Below, in pieces: positions 54,892-64,000 of a stretch of DNA of 64,000 nt; position 1 is the stretch's first letter; each line of letters opens with the position of its first letter. Position numbers and translations under genes: made by a program. Below the pieces are notes generated by a model. That model did not search any database and was not told the DNA's origin. It saw only the letters and a program-made list of their open reading frames with translations. The stretch covers positions 6,411,501 through 6,475,500 of the forward strand of contig NC_092613.1 of NCBI RefSeq assembly GCF_047663525.1. Reading direction: 5' to 3'. This DNA comes from Anas platyrhynchos. Taxonomy: Eukaryota > Chordata > Aves > Anseriformes > Anatidae.

Positions 54892-55467
54892 TTCCCCTCA
54901 GCTTCCCCCTCAGCACCGAGGGGTCCCCGGGGGGGTGTGAGGGGGACACAGAGGGGCTGACGGGCGGGCCCGGAGCTCCCCAGCCCCGAGGCCGGGCCGG
55001 TTTCTGGTGGTGCCACACGGGCGGGGTGCGGGGTGTGAAGTGCGGGCACCGCCGGGACCAGGGAGCGGGGAGCGAGGGGCGCGGTCAGCGGGCGGCGCTG
55101 TGATGGCGGCCAGCCCGCCCTGCTAGGGCTGGGCAGGGAGGCGGGGGGGGGGGGGGAGTGAAGCAGAGGCTGCTGGGAGTTGTAGTCCGAGGGCTCGCCC
55201 AGGTGCGGCGCCGCGCGGGGGCCGCCGGGAGCAGTGCGCGGCAGGCGGCAGGTGCGGCGCCGCCCGCGGGAACTACAAGTCCCGGAATGCCGCGGGGCGC
55301 GGGCGGCGCGGCGGCTGTGGCAGCGGCTGTGGCGGCGGTGGGGGCGTAGCGAAGATGGCGGCGGGGGCGCTGCGCCCCGCTCCCGGCTGAGGTGCGGTCG
55401 CTGCTCCCTGCGCCTCAGAGCGGCTGTGGAGGAGGCGGTGGAGGAGGAGGAGAAGGAGGAGGCGGCG
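54892..55467. promoter_or_regulatory. PPP1R12B: CpG-island promoter of PPP1R12B, probably bidirectional
   Basis: Dense CpG, no TATA. Two matches to the ZNF143/THAP11-type element ACTACAANTCCCAGMATGC: ACTACAACTCCCAGCA on the minus strand (55171-55186) and ACTACAAGTCCCGGAATGC on the plus strand (55272-55290). They point outward in opposite directions. Such elements are common in housekeeping and bidirectional promoters. A G-run sits at 55143-55156. Confidence 0.6.
55355..55390 (+). other. Upstream ORF in PPP1R12B 5' UTR (11 codons plus stop)
   Basis: ATG at 55355 in context GCGAAGATGG encodes MAAGALRPAPG and stops at TGA 55388-55390, 77 bases before the main start. If the transcript begins upstream of it, ribosomes would meet this short frame first. 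Whether it is inside the transcript depends on an unknown start site. Confidence 0.45.
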
Positions 55468-55755
55468 ATGTCGGAGCCCGAGCACCTGGGTGGGAAGCGG
55501 GCCGAGTCGGCGCGGCTGCGGCGGGCCGAGCAGCTGAGGCGCTGGAAGGGCTCCCTGACGGAGCAGGAGCCGGTGGCGGCGGGGGGCGGCCGCGGGCGGC
55601 ACCGCGGAGCCGGGGGGTCCCGGGTGCGCTTCGAGGAAGGCGCCGTGTTCCTGGCCGCCTGCTCCAGCGGAGACACTGAGGAGGTGAAGCGGCTGCTGGG
55701 CCGCGGAGCTCGCGTCGACACCACCAACGTGGACGGGCTGACAGCCCTGCACCAG
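55468..55755 (+). CDS. PPP1R12B: PPP1R12B (MYPT2), myosin phosphatase targeting subunit, first coding exon
   Basis: Regulatory subunit that holds PP1 beta on myosin light chain in heart, skeletal and smooth muscle. The exon encodes 96 residues and ends in phase 0 at CACCAG before GTACCG. The start MSEPEHLGGKRAESARLRRA and QLRRWKGSLTEQEP follow human PPP1R12B rather than PPP1R12A (MYPT1, which starts MKMADAKQKRNEQLKRW). The PP1-docking RVxF motif is RVRF at residues 52-55. The first ankyrin repeat begins AVFLAACSSGDTEEVKRLL and runs to NVDGLTALHQ, where the family splits to the next exon. Residues 36-50 are a Gly/Arg-rich linker. The other exons lie beyond 64000. Confidence 0.95.
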
Positions 55756-58700
55756 GTACCGGCGGCCGGCACCGGGATGGGGGGGGTGTGGGGAGGCTCT
55801 GGGGGCTCCCCGAGGGTCCCCCTCAGCTCCGTGAGGGGTTTGGGGGGCTCTGCCCTCGCCTCACGGTCCTGCAGGCTTCGGGCGCTGCAAGGGGGTGAAG
55901 GCGGAGGGAGCGCTGCCTGCTACCGAGCCCTAAAATCGAGACTGAGCCCCCAAAACTGGGTTTGAAACTGGGAAGGGTCCTGGAGGGGGCTGGTGGAGGC
56001 CCCCAGTGAGTGGCTCCCTGCACCGGCTGCTCCACGGGATGCTGAGGCACCTCCAGAGCGAGTTACAGCTCCGGGCTGTGAGAGCCAGGAGTGTGGCAGG
56101 GAGCTAGGTGGCCCTTCTGGTGTTATTTGGGGTCTTTTTGTAGGGAATTCCTCACTCCGTGCTTGGGGTGTGCAGGGACGGCTGTGCCCGCAGCGCCTGC
56201 AAGGTCAGGAGGCTCGCTGGCCTCCGTGCGTGTGGCTGCCTTGAAAGTCCCCAAAGCACCGCGCTGGCACCGTCTACAGAGACCAGAAAATGCCCACAAT
56301 AAGCAGCACGGATCGTGGTAACGTGTGCCCAAACGTGCCGAGGATCCTACAAAAGTAGCCGCAGAAGTTGGGCTCCGAATGGCGAGCCCTGCCTGGGGAC
56401 ACGTGCAGTGTTTTGTCTGTGGTGTTTGCTGCCCTTGTGTAAATTGACAGGAATGTGAGGGAGCGTGCGATAGCGCTCCCCTTCTGCGGTGGGAAACCTG
56501 CCGATATCTGAGGCTGGCTCAGAATTGAGCAGGGCATGTGAAATCAGCCTCCCAGATTGTTGCATCTGGTCAGGGAAATGAATCTGAGCTGAGCCGGGGC
56601 CAGCCTCAGAAAGAAAACTTTCTGAGCTCAAGATCTCGTAGATTAAGCATGGAGTGCAGCAGCGGGACCAGGGAAAGAGGCACAGCCCAGGAATGACATC
56701 TGGAAGCAAGGTCTTTGTAGAGACTGACCTGTTAGGAGCACCCAGACCAGTAGTCGAGTTGATTAGGTTTTCTTTTTTGCTTGGGTGACATTATTAAACC
56801 GAAATATTTGGGAGGCTTCGAAGCTTGGTTCACGAGCTCATCTGCTTGTGGCTGTCAGCGGGCCCAGGGGCAGAGGGCTTTATTTGTTTTCTTCTGGAGT
56901 TCCAAAAATAAGCTGTACAGCAACCAGCACAGGGGCTCACGGTCTGTTCTCCAGGATAGCGTGGATCCATTTATTGTCACGTAATTAAGGAAGCACACGA
57001 ACGTTAGTGAGAGCTGTTTATGGAGGATCTGGCTACTAAAAGCCTTCTGCCAAGGGAGAAGGCTGAGCGGAAGGTGGGTGGGAGCATGGCCGAGCTGGGA
57101 TGACTTCAGGAGGGTTTGCAGCCAAGGCTGCGATGATCTTTTCAGAAGTGTCAGCGCGTCGTGCTGCTGCCCGCGGTGGGACGCTCAGCCAAGAGTGCGT
57201 TGGATTCATCAGACGTTGATCAATGGAGAATTATTTTTTGCAAGGTCAAACTTCTTGAGGATATGGCAAGCCGTAATCACCAGGCAGCCCGCAGACAGAG
57301 CTCTGTATATGGAAAGGTTTGGGGCTGAGGAGCTGCCCACGGATCGGGTGACGTGTCGAACAGTAGCACCAAGGCCCTGGTGCTTCGAAAAGCTTTTAGA
57401 TGAGTGAGGAGTTGAGCAGATGCTAACCGTGCTCCTGCTTGAGTCGCTTCTTCAGAGCTTTACAGGAAGGGAAGGTGACTTTACTTTCAGTTTAATAAAA
57501 GCTTTGTCCCGGTGTCTCATTAATGTTTTCTCATCTTTGAATGATGCTGAGGCAATGTGTGGCCAAAGAGAGGTTCTTGCGCACCCAAATGGAACAAGCA
57601 CTGATTTGGTAGAGGATTTGTACGTGTCTGGTTTGATTGTATAAACCTGGATCAGGTGGAAATGTTTGTTTTCGTGATTGGAGAGGTTTCTAGCAGTTCT
57701 GATCACTGAACATGCCCAAAATATGTTTGTTCCCATATTATATAGGGACTGATGCTGTGTATGACAGTGTCAGCTGAAGTTCAGTTAATTGAACTTTCTG
57801 GAGAGCTGGTTGACAAACTGAGTGAATATAGTGCATGGGAGGGTTTTTTCTTTTAAATATCTTCTCTCGGAGATAGGAACGTGGCATGATGAGACACGGA
57901 GCAGGTGGTGGTGGCTGCCCACCGCTGGTGAACGTTTGTAAGACCAAGTGGCCGTGCAGTGGGGAAGTGACTCCACACGTTGAAAAGGGTGGGTAAACTT
58001 TTTGTGTTGGTTAAGGAACTTAGTGAGACTTGCTCTGTGCAAGCACACGTCTCTTCAGGTTATGGAAGGCTTAACTAAGTCAACTGGCTCAATTTGTCAG
58101 AGTCAGCATCTGCTTCCACAAGGCGTAGGGCCAATCTCAGACTGGCTTAGTTTGTTTGAAGCGCTCAGCAGCCCCAAACGTTGGGTGGCTTTCAGCAAAG
58201 GTAAATTACACTTCCTCTGGTATCTGGGCCACTGTGACTAAGAATAATTGTGTACTGTCTCGCTAGGTGAGAAACTGTCTGCTATTTATAGCCGTGAAGC
58301 TGTATTTTGAAAATAACTTTTTAAATTACAAGTGGTGTTCCTGAGCCTCCAGCTTGTCGTCATCCTCTTGGAAGCATCAAGCGCGGCGCTAACCCAGACC
58401 AGAGGCTGCTGTCAGTGTCTGTTCCCTGCACTGTGGCTGCAGCCCCACCTGCATCTTTACCTCAGTGACTCCTGGGTTACCGTCAATCCCACGTTATCAA
58501 TGAGTGAAGTAATTTCTTGAATGCGATGTATTTTTGGCAATGGTTTTCTGCTTAACCCAGAAGGAAAGGGGAGATGCTAGCTGGATGTGGGTGAACATCC
58601 AGAAATCATCAAGCAAACCACCCCCAGCAGGGGAAGCAAAATCTTGGTTGTTGTTGAACTCCTTTGGTGTTTGCAGGTGGTGGGAAGCAGTCAGGTAAAG

Positions 58701-61700
58701 CTTTCTTCCTCCTGAATGGCAGATGAAAACAAAGGCTAAACTTTTATGGAAATTGAGTCTTAAGAGGGGGAAAAGAATATGAGGCTTCTAGTTGGGAAGG
58801 CATCTCCACATGCAGCAGGCAGTGCTTTGCTGTCTGTAAGGACTTTCAGAAATGGTGACGACATAAAAGACTGTTTATCCTTTGTCTGCCCTTTGATGAT
58901 TTACCAGCTGTTTCCCTCTTGCCTGGTCCGTGGGGAACTGAATTGCCCATGAAACAACTCCTGAGCCTGTCATTTACAACACCCCTGAAGTAGCTCAGCA
59001 CTTTACTTTTTGGATTTATTTTTAGGTGCTGGGCAACCGTGGTAATTCAGAAACTGCTTCATGAGAAGCCAGGTACTTTGCAGGGTGATTCTGGCTTGGA
59101 TAACTGAGGCTGCAACCTCCCCGGCAGTCCCAGATTAAGTTATTCCTGTTTCTGAGTCAGAGCTGTAAAACCATAGGCATGTCTCGCTGCTCTCCAGAGC
59201 TGTGTAAAGCAGCATCCATGTCATGCTGAAGTCGGTTGGCTTTTTTTCTTGATTGCTCTTCAGCAAATTTGGCCCTTTATTTACTTTCAAACATTGAGTG
59301 CAGTCCTAGGAAAGCAGAGGGCTATGCAGTTTTTTGGACCCTCCAAAACCACAGCGGAGGGCACGATGTGTTTGAGACCACTCTCCGTTATCACAGTCAG
59401 GAGAACGTTGTGGCACCAAGGAGTGAACAGTGGAACAAAATCCAGGAGATGGGAGAAGGCAGAGAGACTTCATGCACGGATTGTGGGGTTGTGCTTTTTC
59501 TAGCCAGGACAGCTCGCGCTGCGAGGGCATCGAGCAAAGGTTTGCTCATTCCTCTGCTGGAACTGCAGCGGTGGCTGAAGCAGCGTGGATTTGTTGTGTG
59601 GGGTAACAGAGATAGGTCCAACACTGCTCACACAGAGCCCTTGCAGCAGCTTCTGGGAGCTTTGTAGGCACTGAAAGGTAAAAGCTGGCTTGTGCCTAGA
59701 AATGTGAAGGTGTTACAGCATACATGCAGTGACACAGAAACAAAATGACGTGTTCAGTTATTACACGTGTGTGTTTGGGGCATCACAGCTGTTCCTTGAG
59801 GTAGTTGAGCTTCTGATCTTTTAATTGGGGTGACGGTGCCATACATCAGGCTGGTTTTAAGACCGGGTGGCCGCATTGTCTAAAAATACATTAATCCTTA
59901 GGAGAGAAGGTGATCTAGGGACAGCCAGACCTTTTCCACCACGCTCTGTGAAGTTTCTTTCCAACGCTGTGCTGCTGTCGGTGAAAACAGGCATTGCAGA
60001 GTTCAGACCGTGCTTAATGGCGCTCGTCAATCTGAGATTTAAGGTGTCAGAAGTTGGGTTTATCAATAGGATAACTGTGCTACTTCTCTTTGGGCTTTGC
60101 TTCTACATGGGGGTGTGACGGTGTGTTCTGGCTGGGCTGGGAAAGCTCGGAGCCAGCTAACGCCAACAGGAGCATGTTAGACAAAGCTAGGTAAAATTAA
60201 AACCCCGACTGCTCTTTTCCCAACCTAACGCTTTTATTTTCTTGCTGTGGGTGCACTCGCTCCCTTTTTCACCTTGCTGTTTTGTCCCTGTGGGTTCGTT
60301 CAATTGTCTGTCCCTCGCATCTCAGTTTCAAAACAACCAAAGTGGGCAGAATTAACTCTAGACTAAACAACCCAACCTTGAACTGAAAGGAGTTAGAGGC
60401 TCGGAGGACTGCTGCTGGCTGCAGCGCTCAGAAACCTTCCTTTGTTGTGTTCGGGCAGCTTCTAAGCTGCTTCATTCGGCTTCTGGAAACTGAAGGCAGC
60501 CCCAGCAGTCACTCTGGGAGCAGCTACTGGGAGGAAACGTGCCCTGGTGCAGTGAGTAGATGGATATTTGTGATGGGAAGTGCGCATCTTCATTGTTTCC
60601 TTCCTCAGCCTCTGTTTATCCTATCTAGCGATGAGATGAGTCAAGCTCTGCTTCTCCCCATAAACAGTGAGCGAGGGACCCGACAGAATCTTCAGCTACG
60701 GTTTCCTTTATGGCAGCCAGCAGGAGAGGCGGCCTCACTCCCTCGTGCTGCCCCGTGGAGAGGTTTGGTCTCTGCAGCAGCGCCACTGGGCGCCCCGCAG
60801 CTCCGCTCCCACTTGGGAAGCAAAACTATCCCAGGGACAGCTTGTGCTTAGTGCAGCCACCCAAAGCTTTCTGACTTGTACAAGCGAAATTCTTGAGCCT
60901 GTGTTAGAGACGAGCCACCTTGTCTGAACCAGCATTGTTTGATAAGGTTTTAAAGCTGGCTCAGCCGGAGATGGGGCCGAGCGCTGCCCGCGGTGTGCTC
61001 ATGTGGGGCTGTGGCTGAAACGCCCAGGGCAGTGTTTTTGTGCTCTCCTGGCACTGCAGCACCCTGGCAATTCCTAACAGCACTCACACTTCTTAACATT
61101 AGGGGCTTGGGGGCTTTTTCTCTTACGGACAGTTGTAGAGACTTAAAATTCACATGGGGTGGTGTGGGGGCTTGGGAGACATCTTTGCTGTATGATGTAG
61201 TGAGATAATTACTGGCTAATGGTATGAGGTAAAGCTTTGGGGTTGGTATGCCGGCTCTCAGGTGGGGGTTGTTATATCCCATAAGTCAAAAAGGGTTAGA
61301 GCAACCCTTGTAAGAGGGCTGGGAGAAGGGAATACTGGGCGAGCAGTTGTGTAAATCGAGGGGTTTTACTTCCTAACTCTTGGACACAAATGAGGGCAGG
61401 GGGAGCATTAAATACTCTGAAATATCAGCGCTGCTTTAAAAAAAATGAATATTGTCTTTCTGCACAGGGCTGGGATAGAAAACGAGCTAAAAGGCAACCC
61501 TAAAAGAGACCCTTTCAGGGGAATAAGGCCCCCAGCCCTGGTTGCAAGCTCCCCGTAATGAGCGAGCTGTTTGACCTGGTGCTTACGGCAGGGCCCTAGC
61601 ACGGTGAAGGTGCCCAGGAGAAATCCTGGGGCCTGAGTGTGCGGTTTATTTTCAGCTGTCCTGAAGGGAGGTGCAACAGCTGTCCCTGCCATCTCCTTTA

Positions 61701-64000
61701 TTGGGCTGCAGCAAACTGAGCTGCGCGGGGCCCGAAGGTGCAGCCGGGAGGAGGAGGTGTGCGTGTGCCTCGCTGGGAGCGCTCGGCGTTGTCAGAGCTC
61801 CGAGGGGGGATTCGGAGGGGATTTAGGCACCTATTTTTGTGGGGCTCGCTTCGGCATGAATGGATTTAAGGACAGCTTCACGGCGCAGTCCGTACGGGCC
61901 TGTGTAGGGAAATATTTCCATATTTTTGTCATCTCCTTGCCTGTGGAGGGCAACGTGGTGTGCTGGTGGAGCAGGCCTCTTTGGCACAGGGCTGTTCTGA
62001 AATGCTTAATTCTTAAAATGTGTTTGTCACAGGAAAATTGCGCTCCTAGATTCCCAGGGTAGTGCCAACGATATCCCACGCTGCTGACAGCCGAATCCCG
62101 GGAGTCAGGCCTCTGTTTTCCTATCGAGCTGCTGAAAATTATGAGCATCAAAATTCTCGGTTCGGACACCTACGCAGCTTCTCGTGACAGCGCTCATCCA
62201 TAATAATTACAAAGTGCAGTAGTTACAAATTAGCAGTATTTTAGAAAATACAGGTAGGTACACTATTGTTAAATATTTTCACGTTAAATACATATTTTTT
62301 TTGAAAGATCGCTCTCCTTCCAGCTCAAAGCTCTCAGCTCAAATAGTCTTTGTTCATCTGGAATAACTGGGAAGAAAAATCACTCGTTAAGAATAAATGG
62401 TGTGAAATTTTTTTTGGTATGCTGTTTTTTCTCAGCCGCTTCTTTCTTGTAGCTGAAAGAAGTGGAACAGTCTTCACTTGTGAGAGTCTCACTCGAAATG
62501 TTTCCATAATACAATAAGCTGACCTTGCAGAGGGACACAAGCAATTTCAGCATTGCTTTTCCAGCATTCAGCCTGCTCATAAATCTTTGTGAAATGTACA
62601 GAATGCAGAATGACCACCTGCCATTAGCCTTTTCTGTGTCACTGCCTTTTCAGGGTAAAACTAAACCTAGCCCCTCTCTGCTCCTCCGCTGGAGCATTGA
62701 TTTGCCACAGCGATTGCTCACCATCCATTTCTGGCATCTGTCTGAAGCCACCTCCTATTTATAATTTGTCATTCCTCGCCGTCTTAGACGGGTAATGCTG
62801 TTTCTCTCCAAAGCTTTGTGCTTTTTTATGCCTGAAATCGTGCGACAGCAGCGACCTGTGGTACAAGACCCTGTCTAAACACAACCGCTGGCGCAGCAAG
62901 GTGCGAGGACGCCAGCAGGGGTTTCGGGAGCCCGTGCCACTTTGTGGGGCTCTGCTGGCCTACCCTGGCTCGTGTCTGTTCACTTCAGCCTTGTAAATAT
63001 CACGCTGCAACCCCCATGGATGTACAGGGATGGAGAGCAGCGTGAAGCTGAGCTGAGCACACGGAGCTGCGCCGAATTAAGCACCCAAAGCGTCCCTGCA
63101 GCTGTTCATCCTGGAGGCAGGGGACGAGCAGGCTTACTCTTCCAGGATTTGAACTCACGAGTATCAGCTTTACCCCATCCTATTATTAATTCCGGGTCTT
63201 GAGCGACAACCTGATACTTGCTGCAAGACACTGAGAGGGGTTTCTCCCTTGGAAAAGGGCTGGGGCTGCCCTTGGTGGGGTGCTGCAGCTCGGAGTTACA
63301 CCACGGACAGATCCTGCTGCTGCCGGTGGGAGCCTTCAGAACACTGATCTTCCTCAAATGCTTCTGGGGTTTTGAAGGATGAAACAGTCCAAGTTTTTAT
63401 CTTAGAGACAGTTTTGTTCCCTGGTTTCTGTAGGCAAGATGTGTTCTCAAGTGCTGCCGGTTTCTTTTGTGGATAGCAGCTAGGTCTGAGCCGGGTGGGT
63501 GTACTAGTGCAGCCTGCGCTCCTGCAGGAAGAGCTGCGCATCCTGAGCCGGGGTCGGGGCTTAGCTGCACCTGTGACAGTCACACAAGCACTACAGGGTG
63601 TTTAACTTTGTTATTTATTGTTTTAAGTGATGTGATCATGCCAGCAGAAGTTCCTGTGTTAGCAAACTGCGAGCCCTTGCAGTCTTTAGATCAACATTAG
63701 AAATGTTTGTGCTGTTGGTAGGAGCTACATTTTGCATCAATACAACCATTTCAGTTGCTAACAACGATTATACTGGCAAAGATGCTTTCAAAGCAGTTTG
63801 ATAGCACCAGCAGAATGCTGCATGCTAGCCCATTACCTTCCTTTTTTGATAAGAGGTGTTGTTTTTTTACAACAGTCTACAGCAAGCACCTCAACCAGAA
63901 TCATGAATGCTGAAGTTAAGCAGCTCTCTCTAGAGCAGGTTAGAAGGTGATGCTGACTTCCTTCCAAAGAAAATGGTACACAGGCGAAACCTTTAAAGCT
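55756..64000 (+). other. PPP1R12B: PPP1R12B intron 1 (continues past the window)
   Basis: I looked for the next exon (family sequence ACIDENLDMVKFL and following ankyrin repeats) and did not find it. The intron is less GC-rich than the left part of the window. A/T-rich stretches occur near 57460-57850 and 62190-62420. No repeat family, RNA gene or nested gene is recognisable to me. Confidence 0.7.

Noticed and set aside
63130-63190. tRNA-like B box on the minus strand (GAGTTCAAATCC)
   Set aside because: No A box, acceptor stem or cloverleaf can be drawn around it.

Overview
The window looks like part of a bird genome, probably a GC-rich microchromosome. The evidence is several CR1 LINE fragments, short introns, high GC, and five spliced genes whose products match avian or vertebrate muscle proteins. 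The cardiac troponin T exons add up to the same length as the chicken protein (302 residues if the missing last exon has its usual 18 codons), but several N-terminal residues differ from chicken as I remember it, so I do not name a species.

Layout. Five genes read right to left on the minus strand: TNNT2 (last exon beyond the left edge; coding 453-7300, promoter near 9200-9510), LAD1 (10886-18586), TNNI1 (24885-28364, 3' UTR exon about 24250-24568, first exon about 30213-30248), PHLDA3 (35905-36655) and CSRP1 (40953-46530, first exon near 50460). This is the order and orientation I recall for human 1q32.1. A plus-strand gene, PPP1R12B, begins at 55468; only its first coding exon is present and 55756-64000 is its first intron.

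Between CSRP1 and PPP1R12B I see two candidate transcripts I do not recognise. One is a plus-strand terminal exon (52189-52423). The other is a minus-strand two-exon gene encoding about 50 residues (54860-54891 joined to 53532-53652). They would meet tail to tail, with opposed AATAAA signals 6 bases apart near 52880. The small minus-strand gene would share a CpG-rich promoter with PPP1R12B; that promoter holds two oppositely oriented ZNF143-type motifs. This is the most interesting part of the window.

How the genes relate. TNNT2 and TNNI1 encode the tropomyosin-binding and inhibitory subunits of the striated-muscle thin filament and form one of the vertebrate troponin I/T gene pairs, with the actin-associated protein ladinin between them. 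CSRP1 (two LIM domains, actin/alpha-actinin associated) and PPP1R12B (myosin phosphatase targeting subunit) also act in contractile tissue; PHLDA3 is a PH-domain regulator of AKT. Candidate muscle control sites seen by eye are paired MCAT elements at TNNT2, a MEF2/E-box/CACC cluster upstream of TNNI1, and a perfect CArG box in CSRP1 intron 1.

The rest is GC-rich non-coding DNA with simple repeats, two minisatellites flanking the CSRP1 promoter, a 210-base polypurine tract and five CR1 fragments. I saw no retroviral or LTR element, RNA gene or CRISPR array.
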